This document shows, one piece after another, positions 37,613 to 46,541 of a stretch of 64,000 nucleotides of DNA; the first letter of the stretch is position 1; every line of letters begins with the position of its first letter. The DNA is taken from assembly GCA_964574815.1 (NCBI GenBank), contig CAZNPL010000032.1, positions 1-64,000 of the forward strand. The letters run 5' to 3'. This stretch comes from CAZNPL01 sp964574815 (GTDB lineage: Bacteria; Planctomycetota; Phycisphaerae; UBA1845). Below the pieces are notes generated by a model. That model was not told the DNA's origin. It did no database searches and saw nothing but the letters and a program-made list of their open reading frames with translations. A program made the position numbers and the translations under genes.

Positions 37613-38371
37613 TCAGCCGACGGGCGTTTCGCCTTCGTCAAAGTCGTCGGTGGCCGACTCGCCGTTATCGTTGTCGTTGTGATAGACGGCGGGGTCGATC
37701 TCGAGCATGGCCAGCTTGGCGGCGCGCTGCTCGGCCTCTTTCTTGCTGGTGCCCCATGCGGCCGGGAAGCGGCGGGTGCCGACGCTGACGCAGACTTCGA
37801 AGCATTTGCTGTGATCGGGGCCTTGTTCGTCGAGCTGGTCGTACTGCGGCGTGAGGCACATGTGCTTCTGGACGTACTGCTGGAGGATGGACTTGTGATT
37901 CTCCTGGTGTTCGGAGTTGGCGGCCTCGGCGATGTAGGCGGAGGCGGTGTCGAGAATGAACCGACGAGCCGGTTCGAAGCCCCCGTCAATGAAGATGCCC
38001 GCGATGATGGCTTCGTAGACGGCGGCTCGCAGCGACCCGGGGACGGCCGCCTGGGTGTGCATGCCTTTACCAAGTTGCAGCATTGGCGTCAGGCCGATGT
38101 GGTCGGCGATGCGGGCGCAGGTTTTTCGTGAGACGACCGTGGACTTGAGCTTGGTCAACTCCCCTTCGAGATAATGGGGGAATCGACGGTAGAGCTCCTC
38201 ACAGACCACCAACCCGAGAATTGCGTCGCCGAGGAATTCGAGGCGTTCGTTGCTGTCGATTCTTCGATCGGCGATCGACGCGTGGGTCAGGGCCTGCAGG
38301 AGGATCGCCGGGTTACGGAAGCGGTACCCGGCGAGTTCCTGGGCGCGTTCGAGGCACTGAGTTTTGGTCAC
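37613..38371 (-). CDS. rnc: Ribonuclease III
   Basis: The 252-residue product has the RNase III domain (signature NERLEFLGDAILGLVVCEEL) followed by a double-stranded RNA-binding domain (about residues 158-225, with TPQYDQLDEQGPDHSKCFEV and KKEAEQRAAKLAMLEI) and an acidic tail. It cleaves dsRNA in rRNA maturation. One oddity: where other RNase III enzymes have a metal-binding Asp three residues before a Glu (ADTVEAL in E. coli, Asp114/Glu117), this protein reads RAAVYEAI, so the Asp is Ala while the Glu is kept. It diverges from rpmH. Confidence 0.93.
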   Translation of the reverse strand: MTKTQCLERAQELAGYRFRNPAILLQALTHASIADRRIDSNERLEFLGDAILGLVVCEELYRRFPHYLEGELTKLKSTVVSRKTCARIADHIGLTPMLQLGKGMHTQAAVPGSLRAAVYEAIIAGIFIDGGFEPARRFILDTASAYIAEAANSEHQENHKSILQQYVQKHMCLTPQYDQLDEQGPDHSKCFEVCVSVGTRRFPAAWGTSKKEAEQRAAKLAMLEIDPAVYHNDNDNGESATDDFDEGETPVG

Positions 38372-38713
38372 CTGTATCCTCTACAGGCCCATGGCGGAGG
38401 CCGCTACGGTCGCAAGGAGCGGGCGGCGACCTTCGCGATAGGCCGGCGTTTTCTCGCGCAGGGTACCGGAATCGGCCCTCATACGGCGAGCGATCGGCCG
38501 GTCTCTGCAAGTCCCTTTTTACCACATATCGGGCAGGAATGCTGCCGGAATTATCAGGTTTGGGGCGAAATTCGTGGGGGGAGGGCAGCAGGTCGGTGCT
38601 TGCGAGGACGCAGAAAGAGCCTACAATCAAGGGTTTGTTTGGTAGGGACAGGCGGCGAGAGGCGCCGGGGCCGAAGGTGCCGTCCAGCGGCTTGTGACGA
38701 GACGAAGGGTCAA
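38372..38713. other. Divergent intergenic region rnc / rpmH
   Basis: This 342-base gap separates rnc (minus) from rpmH (plus). It contains a promoter-like pair for rpmH (38600-38627). No additional gene is evident; open frames here run into rpmH in a Gly/Arg-rich, unconvincing way. Confidence 0.5.
38600..38627 (+). promoter_or_regulatory. Sigma-70-like promoter of rpmH
   Basis: TTGCGA (38600-38605) and TACAAT (38622-38627) are separated by 16 bases. The pair lies about 87 bases before the rpmH start. The same 16-base spacing appears in the tuf and rpsJ promoters of this window. Confidence 0.5.
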
Positions 38714-38851
38714 ATGCATTATCCAAGACGAAACAGCAAGCTGAAGCGGGCGCGCAAACAGGGCTTTCGGGCGCGGATGCGGACGGCCTCGGGTCGCAGA
38801 ATCATCAACCGCAAGCGCCGGGCCGGGCGCAAGCGCATTAATGTCGTCTGA
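38714..38851 (+). CDS. rpmH: Ribosomal protein bL34
   Basis: The 45-residue basic protein reads MHYPRRNSKLKRARKQGF at its start, then RMRTASGRRIINRKRRAGRK, matching bL34 of the large subunit. It is embedded at the end of a longer open frame, but this ATG gives exactly the family length. Usually rpmH is followed by rnpA; here a convergent coiled-coil gene follows, overlapping its last 14 bases, so rnpA must be elsewhere. Confidence 0.93.
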   Translation: MHYPRRNSKLKRARKQGFRARMRTASGRRIINRKRRAGRKRINVV

Positions 38852-40631
38852 GCCGCTGGCGAGTCTCCAGGTTCGGGCGCCCCAATCTCGATTCAGCGGC
38901 GGTCTTCCGCCGCCGGGTGATGTAACCGGTGGCGGCCAGCGTGAGTGCGCCGGCCAACGTGGCCATCAGCGTCCGGCTTGTCACGCTGGCGGGGGTCACT
39001 CCCACGGATGTCTTGACCAGGCGTACGGAGGGCGTTTCGGCCCCGGTCTTGTGGATGGCGCGCAGACGTTCGGCGATCGCGCCGCATTTCTCGAGTCGCT
39101 GCTCGGCGTCGGCGAGTTGGCGCCGGGCGAGCTCGGCTGAAATCATTGGCCTGAGGAAGCCTTCGGCCTCGGGGACGGTCGCGGCGTATTCAGAGTAGAG
39201 TTCGATAATACGGTCGGCGGCGGCGTTGATGTCGCGCCGGATGGACTCCCGGCTCTGCAGGACGGAGTCATTGGTGGCGGCGCGCTCGGTCCTGGCCCGG
39301 GCGAGGGCTTCCTCTTCGAGTCGGGCGTCGATCTGGGCGACGGTGTGGCGAACGCGGCGGTGGAGTCCCGAGGCGGAGTCGACGGCGGCGTCGAGTCGGA
39401 AGTTGTTCCGGCGATGGATGTTGGACGCGGCGAGCTCGAATTGACGATGCGTGGATTCGAGGCGTTGAAACGAACGTTTGATGCCTGAGGTCAGGCGTTG
39501 ACGCGATGGATTGGAGTGGTCGCCGAGCTTGATTACGTCGTCCCGCATCGCCTCGAGAAGTCGGCCCCCGTGGTGGAAGAAGTCGCCGAGCAGATCCTTG
39601 AGCCGTCGATGGGTGTCCATCAATCGCGGGCGCATCGGCTCGACGGGTTTGGATTTGAGGGACGTGAACGCCTGAGTCCACTGTTCGGCGAAGGCGACGA
39701 CACGCTGCTGGTAATGTCCGAGGCGCTGCCGGTATTGGTCCAGCCGCTCGAGGTAGTCCTCATCGGCGATCCGGCCGGTGGGGGCGTAGGTGGCCTGAAG
39801 TTGCCTGCTTGCGGCCGCGACGAGTTCATCGAGATCCGGTGACGTTTCCTGCCAGATGGCGAGGAGCAGGTCCTTTCCGAGGGTGAGCTGCATGGCGAGC
39901 TGGGCCAGGTCTTGTTGGAGCTCGGTCGTGGCCTGATAGGCGGACTCTCGCTGCTGCGGGGTGATGAGGTTGCTGACGTTGACGGGGTCCTGGAGACGTT
40001 GCAGGGTGGCCTGGGCGCCGGCTTCAGCCGTCCGGAGGCGGTCGAGAACGGCGATTTGTTCGTGGATGCGGGTGCTCAGCGTGCGGAGAGCGTCGAAGGG
40101 GGATTGATCGGGGACGTCGGCCTCGGATTGGCGAGCGCTGTTTTCGGCGATTTCGGCCGCTGCCGCGAATTCGGTGAGGAGGGCGTTCAGCAGACCGGCG
40201 ATCTCCTGGTTGCGGCGTTGGGCAGTCTCCACCAGGGTGGCGAGGTGGGATTGGAACTCGCCGACCAGCTCGCGCAGCCTGAGCTCGGTCTGAGTCGCGT
40301 CTTCACCTCGCAGATGGAGAGTGAGGGGGGAGGGGCCGTCCGGGCGGTCGACCCGCCAATCGGCAGGATTTTCACATGCCGCGGTGTTCCGCCAAGTGAA
40401 GTCGAGGAGTGCGGATCGGGCGGCGTCGAGGGAGCCGGCAACTTCAAGCCGCGCCGAGGCTTCGTATTCCAATCCACTGACCAGGACGACGAGGAGCCCG
40501 ATGCACACAGCACAGGCGAGGCGTGCCACAAGCGCGCGCGATTCGTGTCGTGACCGGGAAAGAGGGCCGGGGCGATTCGGGGACTCCACCCTCGGCATGT
40601 GCGATTGTGATTCGTCCGCGGCTGGTTGCAT
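38838..40631 (-). CDS. Large two-pass membrane coiled-coil protein
   Basis: From the ATG at 40631 the product has 597 residues; a TTG at 40781 would extend it. An N-terminal helix (about residues 38-55, ACAVCIGLLVVLVSGLEYEA) and a C-terminal helix (MATLAGALTLAATGYITRRR) flank ~480 residues of predicted helix rich in Gln, Arg, Leu and Glu with coiled-coil character (AELARRQLADAEQRLEKCGA). The layout recalls Wzz/polysaccharide chain-length regulators, which also begin and end in the membrane, but no Wzz motif is clear. Its stop overlaps the end of rpmH on the other strand. Confidence 0.72.
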   Translation of the reverse strand: MQPAADESQSHMPRVESPNRPGPLSRSRHESRALVARLACAVCIGLLVVLVSGLEYEASARLEVAGSLDAARSALLDFTWRNTAACENPADWRVDRPDGPSPLTLHLRGEDATQTELRLRELVGEFQSHLATLVETAQRRNQEIAGLLNALLTEFAAAAEIAENSARQSEADVPDQSPFDALRTLSTRIHEQIAVLDRLRTAEAGAQATLQRLQDPVNVSNLITPQQRESAYQATTELQQDLAQLAMQLTLGKDLLLAIWQETSPDLDELVAAASRQLQATYAPTGRIADEDYLERLDQYRQRLGHYQQRVVAFAEQWTQAFTSLKSKPVEPMRPRLMDTHRRLKDLLGDFFHHGGRLLEAMRDDVIKLGDHSNPSRQRLTSGIKRSFQRLESTHRQFELAASNIHRRNNFRLDAAVDSASGLHRRVRHTVAQIDARLEEEALARARTERAATNDSVLQSRESIRRDINAAADRIIELYSEYAATVPEAEGFLRPMISAELARRQLADAEQRLEKCGAIAERLRAIHKTGAETPSVRLVKTSVGVTPASVTSRTLMATLAGALTLAATGYITRRRKTAAESRLGRPNLETRQRLRRH

Positions 40632-41137
40632 GCGGGCGTCGCTCGCGGTTGGCGGTCTGGAGCGAGTTTGTCCGCGTACCGGCCCAGCGAGCCTGCTTTG
40701 GGCAGTTGCATCGGTGGGGGGGGCTTCGTGGTCGGTGGTGCCGGGTCTAATCAACGGCTGGCTCCGGGGTGTTTCGTGCAAAACGCTGCGACGCCGAGTT
40801 TATGAAAGGCGGCTTCCGGGAACAAGGGCGAAGGCCGCGGCGACCTCATGTAAGCCGAAGCGAATAGGGGGGGGTAAGGCGGCGGCGCCAGCCTCAGTCG
40901 GGCGGGAGCGGGAGACCGTCGATAAAGTGAGGGTGCCGTTCCTGTTTTTTAACGTGGGCCACACCGAGAGTGCCGGGAGGAGCGGTCAAAGAATCCGGGT
41001 CACCGCCGCGACTATGTGAGTGTTGGCAGAGTTGTTGCACGGTCGGGTGGGGCGCTTCAGGCGGGTCGGCCTGGAGGATCAAGCAGGGGAGGCGTTGCAT
41101 TGGTCGGCGCGTTGCCGTAGAAAACGGCTTTTTGGGT
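40632..41137. other. Gene-free stretch before the tRNA-Thr/tuf unit
   Basis: No gene is supported here. The beginning may encode an N-terminal extension of the coiled-coil gene (from a TTG at 40781). The remainder is GC-rich with G-runs and leads to the promoter at 41138. Confidence 0.4.
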
Positions 41138-41165
41138 TTGACAGGGGTGTAGAGATTTCTATACT
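41138..41165 (+). promoter_or_regulatory. Strong sigma-70-like promoter of tRNA-Thr/tuf
   Basis: TTGACA (41138-41143) is followed after 16 bases by TATACT (41160-41165). The -35 is perfect and the -10 differs from consensus at one position. It lies about 185 bases before tRNA-Thr and is the best promoter match in the window, as expected for a translation-factor operon. Confidence 0.7.
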
Positions 41166-41350
41166 CGCAAGGCTTTCGGTCGAGCGTAATCGGCCGTCGA
41201 GGTACCTAACCCAAAGCGGACGCTACACTTGCGGACGGTCGGATCGCTTTGATCCAAGGGCGTCGATTGTTCGGCCCGTGAGGTGTATGCACAGCGGAGA
41301 CGACCCGTCAACAAGGATCGATTCGCACGGATCGGTCCCGGGGTATGGGT

Positions 41351-41423
<73 letters not shown>

Positions 41424-41605
41424 TTCGCTTTCTGAAAGGGAGAATCGAAGGCCGATGAGACCCGTGGTCGTCGCATCGGTGCGGCATGAGCGGCGGTATT
41501 ACTATTAATGCGAAAGCAGGCGGTGCAGGGTCGGCACCGGGTCGGCGCCTTGCAGCCGGGCGGCGCCAGGCGAACAGGCACCAGAGTGGAGGATAGATTT
41601 GAGCT

Positions 41606-42814
41606 ATGGCAAAGGAAGTATTTGACCGAACCAAACCGCACGTGAACGTCGGCACCATCGGGCACGTGGACCATGGAAAGACGACCTTGACGGCGGCAAT
41701 GACGATGGTGCAGGCGGCCAAGGGCATGAGCAAGGCGATCTCGTACGACGAGGTGGCCAAGGCTTCCGAGGCGCACGGTCGCCGCGATGCGTCGAAGATC
41801 CTCACGATCGCGACGTCGCACGTGGAGTACGAGACGGAAAAGCGGCATTACGCGCACATCGACTGCCCGGGTCACGCGGATTACGTGAAGAACATGATCA
41901 CCGGGGCCGCACAGATGGACGGTGCGATTCTGGTGGTGTCGGCCTCGGACGGACCGATGCCGCAGACGCGGGAGCACATCCTTCTGGCGCGTCAGGTGAA
42001 CGTTCCCTACCTGGTGGTTTACCTGAACAAGTGCGATCTGGTGGACGACCCGGAGCTGTTGGATCTGGTGGAGCTCGAAGTGCGCGAGTTGCTGAGCAAC
42101 TACGAGTTTCCGGGCGATGAGGCCCCGGTCATTCGTGGTTCGGCTTTGCAGGCGATGCAGCATCCCGAGGACCCGGAGAAGACCAAGAGCATCGGCGAGT
42201 TGATGGATGCGATCGACTCATACATCCCGGAACCGGAGCGCGTCACGGACAAGCCCTTCCTGATGTCAGTGGAGGATGTGTTCAGCATCAAGGGGCGTGG
42301 TACGGTGCCGACGGGACGTATTGAGCGCGGCATGGTTCACGTAGGCGATGAGGTCGAGATCGTGGGACTCTCGCCTCAGTCGCGCAAGACGATCGTGACT
42401 GGCGTCGAGATGTTCCGCAAGACGCTTAATGAGGGCATGGCCGGCGACAACGTGGGATGTCTGCTGCGTGGCGTGGGCAAGGATGAGATCGAGCGCGGCC
42501 AGGTGCTGGCGGCGCCGGGCACGATCACGCCGCACACGAAGTTTGAAGGGCAGGTGTACGTGTTGACCAAGGAGGAGGGCGGCCGGCACACGCCGTTCTT
42601 CAACGGTTACCGGCCTCAGTTTTATTTCCGAACGACCGACGTGACGGGTTCCTTGAAGCTTCTGGGCGGCGCGGAGATGTGCATGCCGGGCGACAATGTC
42701 ACGATGGAGGTCGAGTTGGGCAAGCCGATCGCGATGGAGACGGGGCTGCGATTTGCGGTTCGTGAGGGCGGTCGGACGGTCGGATCGGGAGTTGTCGCGA
42801 AGGTTATCGAGTAA
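41606..42814 (+). CDS. tuf: Translation elongation factor Tu
   Basis: The 402-residue GTPase has G1 GHVDHGKTT, G3 DCPGHADYVKNMITGAAQMD with His90, and G4 NKCD, followed by the two beta-barrel domains (VFSIKGRGTVPTGRIERG, RHTPFFNGYRPQFYFRTTDV). It delivers aminoacyl-tRNA to the ribosome. Switch I is unusual: instead of the common PEEKARGITI it reads HGRRDASKILTIATSHVEYE, keeping a Thr (Thr67) but losing the RG pair and adding about five residues. I recall a similar form in planctomycetes. It lies between tRNA-Thr and rpmG. Confidence 0.97.
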   Translation: MAKEVFDRTKPHVNVGTIGHVDHGKTTLTAAMTMVQAAKGMSKAISYDEVAKASEAHGRRDASKILTIATSHVEYETEKRHYAHIDCPGHADYVKNMITGAAQMDGAILVVSASDGPMPQTREHILLARQVNVPYLVVYLNKCDLVDDPELLDLVELEVRELLSNYEFPGDEAPVIRGSALQAMQHPEDPEKTKSIGELMDAIDSYIPEPERVTDKPFLMSVEDVFSIKGRGTVPTGRIERGMVHVGDEVEIVGLSPQSRKTIVTGVEMFRKTLNEGMAGDNVGCLLRGVGKDEIERGQVLAAPGTITPHTKFEGQVYVLTKEEGGRHTPFFNGYRPQFYFRTTDVTGSLKLLGGAEMCMPGDNVTMEVELGKPIAMETGLRFAVREGGRTVGSGVVAKVIE

Positions 42815-42869
42815 CAACGGCTCAGCGGCGCCGTATGATTAGAGGTCGGCGCCGTCGGGGTTGATTCTT

Positions 42870-43037
42870 ATGGCGAAGGCAGTCAAACGCGAATGGGTAT
42901 GGCTTCAGTGCACCGAGACGGGCGACCTGAATTATCGCACGTCAGTGAACGTACAGGGAGGGGTGCCGAAGTTGACCCTGAAGAAGTATTGTCCGCGGCT
43001 GCGGCGGCGTACGGTACACAAGATCAAGCGCAAGTGA
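42870..43037 (+). CDS. rpmG: Ribosomal protein bL33
   Basis: The 55-residue protein MAKAVKREWVWLQCTETGDL...NYRTSVNVQ...LTLKKYCPRLRRRTVHK is a standard bL33, with one Cys where zinc-type paralogues have more (Cys14, Cys41). It follows tuf by about 55 bases and precedes tRNA-Trp and secE, the usual order. Confidence 0.92.
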   Translation: MAKAVKREWVWLQCTETGDLNYRTSVNVQGGVPKLTLKKYCPRLRRRTVHKIKRK

Positions 43038-43088
43038 GCGTGGCCGGGTGCTCGGCCGGGTGGAGCACATGGTGCTTGTAACGTCGGT

Positions 43089-43161
43089 AGGAGCGTAGCT
43101 CAATTGGCAGAGCACCGGTTTCCAAAACCGGCGGTTGGGGGTTCAAGTCCCTCCGCTCCTG
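43089..43161 (+). tRNA. tRNA-Trp (CCA)
   Basis: Acceptor arms AGGAGCG and CGCTCCT pair. The D-arm is TAGCTCAATTGGCAGAGCA, the anticodon arm CCGGT-TTCCAAA-ACCGG gives anticodon CCA, and the T-arm is GGGGGTTCAAGTCCCTC. The discriminator is G and no CCA is encoded. It lies between rpmG and secE, a common location. Confidence 0.95.
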
Positions 43162-43241
43162 GTTTTGGGCCTGCCGCGTACCGCAAGACAAACCGGTATA
43201 CGCCGCGGTTTTCCCCCTGTAAGCGGACGGACGGATAGGAC

Positions 43242-43823
43242 ATGTCCAGATCATCGACATCTTCAGAATCAGAGCGTCGTGACGCTGCCGGCGGAGCCGC
43301 GGCGGTCGCCGAGACAGCTCAGCAAACCAGGAAGGCAAAGCGCCGGGGCATGTCAGGCACGGAGCAGAAAGCGCATGGGCCCAAGCAGCCACCGGGCGGC
43401 AAACGGTCGTTTTTCGAGATTTACAAGCCGGGACAGGGGCGCTACACCCGGATGGGAACGGCGGTCGGCGGAGGGATTTTAATCGCCGGGCTGGGGCACT
43501 TTCTGTTCAACGAGCTGTCGGTGCTGCGGACACAGGCGTTGTGGACGTTGTTGGTCCAGTTGCTTGTTCCGCTGGTCGTGGTGGTCGGCTTGGGATTGAC
43601 GCTTTACTGGGTGGTGGCGGTCAACCGGAGCACGTGCGACTTTTTCATCGCCACCGAGGGCGAGATGAAGAAGGTGAGCTGGTCCACGCGCAACGAGATC
43701 ATCGGGTCCACGAAGGTCGTGATCGGCGCGACGCTGTTTCTGGGCCTTTTGCTGTTCATCGTGGATTACGCCTTCATGACGTTCTTCCGCTTCATCGGAG
43801 TCCTGTGGAGCTCGCCGCAGTGA
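43242..43823 (+). CDS. secE: Preprotein translocase subunit SecE, extended form
   Basis: At 193 residues it is longer than the ~60-residue SecE of most bacteria and the 127-residue E. coli form. A Ser/Ala/Lys-rich N-terminus is followed by three hydrophobic helices (about residues 72-94, 100-126 and 150-180). The conserved SecE amphipathic segment FFIATEGEMKKVSWSTRNEI precedes the last helix. It would stabilise SecY in the inner membrane. Its TGA shares a base with the nusG ATG. Confidence 0.93.
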   Translation: MSRSSTSSESERRDAAGGAAAVAETAQQTRKAKRRGMSGTEQKAHGPKQPPGGKRSFFEIYKPGQGRYTRMGTAVGGGILIAGLGHFLFNELSVLRTQALWTLLVQLLVPLVVVVGLGLTLYWVVAVNRSTCDFFIATEGEMKKVSWSTRNEIIGSTKVVIGATLFLGLLLFIVDYAFMTFFRFIGVLWSSPQ

Positions 43824-44425
43824 TGAGCAAAGAGGAGACCGACGAGCAGAAAGAGCAGCAGGCGCTCTCCGCCCCGGGGATGCACTGGTACGTGCTGCGC
43901 GTGGCCTCGAACAAGGAGGACCGCGTTCGCGAGTCCCTGGAGCGAAAAGTCGCGATCGAGGGATTGCAGGAGCACGTAGGACGGATCCTGGTGCCGACGG
44001 TGAAAGAGCGTCGCATGCGGGGCGGACACGTGAGGGTGTCCGAACGGAAGCTCTATCCGGGGTACGTCTTCGTGGAGATGGCGACTGAGGAGGACGGATC
44101 GGTTCCCGAGGAGGTCTGGTTCACGATCAAGGAGTCTTCCGGCGTGGGTGACTTCATCGCCTCGGGTGGCAAGCCGATCCGCATGGCCGAGCACGACGTG
44201 GTCGGCATGCTGGCGGCATGCGAGAAATCGGAGGAGGAGCCGGGCCTGAGCGGTCTGGACCTCAAGAAGGGCGACGTGGTCAAGATCACCGAGGGGAGCT
44301 TCGAGAGCTTCGAAGGCGAGGTTGAATCGATCGATCAGCGGCGGGGGATGGTCACGGTGATTTTGGAGGTTTTCGGCCGGGCGACGCCCGTCGAGGTCGA
44401 GTATTGGCAGTTGGAGAAGCTGTAA
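43823..44425 (+). CDS. nusG: Transcription termination/antitermination factor NusG
   Basis: The 200-residue product has an NGN domain (MHWYVLRVASNKEDRVRESL; LVPTVKERRMRGGHVRVSER; KLYPGYVFVEM) and a KOW domain (LDLKKGDVVKITEGSFESFE; VTVILEVFGRATPVEVEYWQ). An acidic N-terminal extension of about 19 residues precedes the NGN. It binds RNA polymerase and couples it to Rho or the ribosome. The start overlaps the secE stop (TGATG), so the two are coupled. Confidence 0.96.
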   Translation: MSKEETDEQKEQQALSAPGMHWYVLRVASNKEDRVRESLERKVAIEGLQEHVGRILVPTVKERRMRGGHVRVSERKLYPGYVFVEMATEEDGSVPEEVWFTIKESSGVGDFIASGGKPIRMAEHDVVGMLAACEKSEEEPGLSGLDLKKGDVVKITEGSFESFEGEVESIDQRRGMVTVILEVFGRATPVEVEYWQLEKL

Positions 44426-44529
44426 GTCGCCCGGTCCGCCGGCGGGTCTCTCCCTGGTGAAGCAACCGACGACGAAGTGAGGATACTGAACCGGGCGGCG
44501 ACGTCCCGGCTCGTTAGCGAGGAATTCTC

Positions 44530-44958
44530 GTGGCCAAGAAAGAGTTGAAGGCAAAGATTCGGCTGCAGGCGCCCGGCGGTCAGGCGACGCCTTCGCCGCC
44601 GATCGGCCCGGCGCTGGGTCAGCACGGTGTGAACATCGGTCAGTTCGTACAGCAGTTCAATGCATCGACCAGCGCGTTGAACGGCAAGCCGGTGACGGTG
44701 GTGATCTACGTCTACGGAGATCGGTCGTTCACGTACGAAGTCAAGAGTCCTCCGGCGGCCGTGTTGCTTAAGGAGGCGGCGGGGCTGGCAAAGGGCAGCG
44801 GCGTGCCGCACAGCGAAAAGGTCGGGACAGTGACGCGGGCGCAGGTTCGCGAGATCGTGGAGCAGAAGCTGCCGGATCTGAATACGACCTCTTTGGAAGC
44901 GGCGGACCGGATGATCGAGGGCAGCGCCCGCTCGATGGGGATCGACATCGTTGATTAG
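44530..44958 (+). CDS. rplK: Ribosomal protein uL11
   Basis: The 142-residue protein starts at GTG and reads VAKKELKAKIRLQAPGGQAT, PSPPIGPALGQHGVNIGQFV and later VGTVTRAQVREIVEQKLPDL, with the C-terminal RNA-binding domain of uL11. It forms the GTPase-associated centre with 23S rRNA. It starts the L11-L1 pair, 105 bases behind nusG. Confidence 0.96.
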   Translation: MAKKELKAKIRLQAPGGQATPSPPIGPALGQHGVNIGQFVQQFNASTSALNGKPVTVVIYVYGDRSFTYEVKSPPAAVLLKEAAGLAKGSGVPHSEKVGTVTRAQVREIVEQKLPDLNTTSLEAADRMIEGSARSMGIDIVD

Positions 44959-44998
44959 GAGCGGGCCGGCCGCGGGGTCGGCCGGCGGAGATGGTGGC

Positions 44999-45724
44999 AT
45001 GGCACATACGAGCGTGCGGTATCGCAAGCAACTTGAGACGCTTGGCCCGGAGCGGGGCCCGATGCCGGTCAAGGAGGCGGTTGAGCGGGTGAAGGAACTC
45101 GCCTCGATGACGGCCGATCGCGGCTACAAGAACGGGCGGAAGCGAAAGGGATTCGACCAGACCGTCGAGCTGGTGTTGCACCTGGGCATCGACCCGAAGC
45201 AGGCGGATCAAATGCTCCGCGGCGCCCTCTCACTGCCGAAGGGGACGGGCCGGACGCAGCGGGTCATCGCGTTCTGCGATGAGGACAGCGCGGCGGCGGC
45301 CAAAGAGGCGGGCGCCATCGAGGCCGGCGGCGACGAGCTGATCGAGAAAATCAGCGGTGGTTGGATGGACTTCGATGTGGCCGTGGCTCACCCGCAGATG
45401 ATGGGGAAGGTCGGCAAGCTCGGGCGCGTGCTCGGCCCGCAGGGGAAGATGCCCTCGCCCAAGGCAGGCACGGTGACGCCGGACGTGGCGACGGCCGTGC
45501 GGGAATACGCGGCCGGGAAGATCGAGTTTCGAAATGACTCCGGGGGGAACATTCATCTTCCGGTTGGGAAGGTCAGCTTTCCGTCGGAGGACATCAAAGA
45601 GAACATCGACGCGGCGGTGAGCCATATGCAAAAGCTCAAGCCGTCAGCGGCGAAGGGGCAGTATATCAAGCGGGCGTGCATTTCAGGCACGTCGACGCCG
45701 TCGGTGCAGTTGGCGATCGGCTAA
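44999..45724 (+). CDS. rplA: Ribosomal protein uL1
   Basis: The 241-residue protein has VKELASMTADRGYKNGRKRK, TVELVLHLGIDPKQADQMLR and the L1 signature FDVAVAHPQMMGKVGKLGRV followed by LGPQGKMPSPKAGTVTPDVA. It binds the L1 stalk of 23S rRNA and in many bacteria represses its own L11 operon. The family start lies at this ATG, although the frame opens earlier within the rplK end. Confidence 0.96.
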   Translation: MAHTSVRYRKQLETLGPERGPMPVKEAVERVKELASMTADRGYKNGRKRKGFDQTVELVLHLGIDPKQADQMLRGALSLPKGTGRTQRVIAFCDEDSAAAAKEAGAIEAGGDELIEKISGGWMDFDVAVAHPQMMGKVGKLGRVLGPQGKMPSPKAGTVTPDVATAVREYAAGKIEFRNDSGGNIHLPVGKVSFPSEDIKENIDAAVSHMQKLKPSAAKGQYIKRACISGTSTPSVQLAIG

Positions 45725-45756
45725 GCTGCGTGGAATGTCGTTGAACGCAGCTTGAA

Positions 45757-45836
45757 GCAGGTGAACAGGTGAAAACGTGGCAACGATTCTGAACGCGCCC
45801 CGCCTGCGGTCTACTGCTGACCTGTTCGACTCAAAC
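45757..45836. repeat. Copy of a short dispersed CAGGTGAACAG repeat in the rplA-rplJ gap
   Basis: GCAGGTGAACAGGTGA (45757-45772) and, ~60 bases later, GACCTGTTC (partially inverted) frame this intergenic sequence. A very similar sequence, GATCAGGTGAACAGTTGA, occurs on the minus strand at 35115-35132, and related AGCAGGTGA blocks occur near 35012 and 35037. It falls where the L10 leader would normally be. Confidence 0.4.
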
Positions 45837-45878
45837 ATGACTGTGGTTCGCTGAAGCAGTCTTTCAGGAAACGACGCA

Positions 45879-46424
45879 ATGAGCAGGCAACTCAAGTCGA
45901 TGATGACGGAGGCCGTCAAATCGCGCTACGCCGATGTTGATGAGGCGTGCGTGGTTGATATCAGCAAGCTGAACGTGGCCGATACGGTTGCGTTTCGTCG
46001 GGCCCTCTCAAGCAAGGAAATGCGCATCTCGGTCGTAAAGAACAGCATGGCCCGTCGAGCCTTCGACGGGGGTCCGCTGGAGCCGCTGGGACGGTCCCTG
46101 AGCGGCCCGTGCGCTCTGGTGGTCGGCGGCGACTCGGCCATCGAGGTGGCCAAGGAAATCGTCCGGCTGCTTAAGGAGATGCCCAAGGTCGAGCCGAAGA
46201 TCGCTCTTCTGTCCGGCGAGGCGGAGGTGATGCCGCTCGAGGAGGTTGCGAAACTCAAGAGCCAGCGGGAGCTGGTGGGCGACATCGCGGGGCTGTTGCG
46301 TTCTCCGGGCGCGGCGTTGGCCGGCTGCATCTCATCGCCGGCGTCGAAGATCGCGGGGTGCCTGAAAGCGATGATCGACGGCGCGTCGGAAGAGGGCGAT
46401 GCCGCCGAAGGGGTGGCGGCGTAG
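45879..46424 (+). CDS. rplJ: Ribosomal protein uL10
   Basis: The 181-residue protein begins MSRQLKSMMTEAVKSRYADV, with the fold's FRRALSSKEMRISVVKNSMA and an ALVVGGDSAIEVAKEIVRLL helix. A C-terminal Ala/Glu-rich segment after SSPASKIAGCLKAM carries the L7/L12 binding spine. It anchors L7/L12 to the ribosome. It lies 154 bases behind rplA, and the gap contains a dispersed repeat. Confidence 0.93.
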   Translation: MSRQLKSMMTEAVKSRYADVDEACVVDISKLNVADTVAFRRALSSKEMRISVVKNSMARRAFDGGPLEPLGRSLSGPCALVVGGDSAIEVAKEIVRLLKEMPKVEPKIALLSGEAEVMPLEEVAKLKSQRELVGDIAGLLRSPGAALAGCISSPASKIAGCLKAMIDGASEEGDAAEGVAA

Positions 46425-46541
46425 AATCATGAGTTTGATCCGCGTCGAGGAGTGACGGGTCCCGCCGCGCGGGATGAAATGGCGCTGTGTGGGCGCCGCC
46501 TATCAGTCCGGCGGAAGTGAATAAGCAGGAGTCGTGTCGAG

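Noticed and set aside
41166..41350. A possible second tRNA in the leader between the tuf promoter and tRNA-Thr
   Set aside because: No T-arm GTTCGA/GTTCAA sequence or cloverleaf could be found there.
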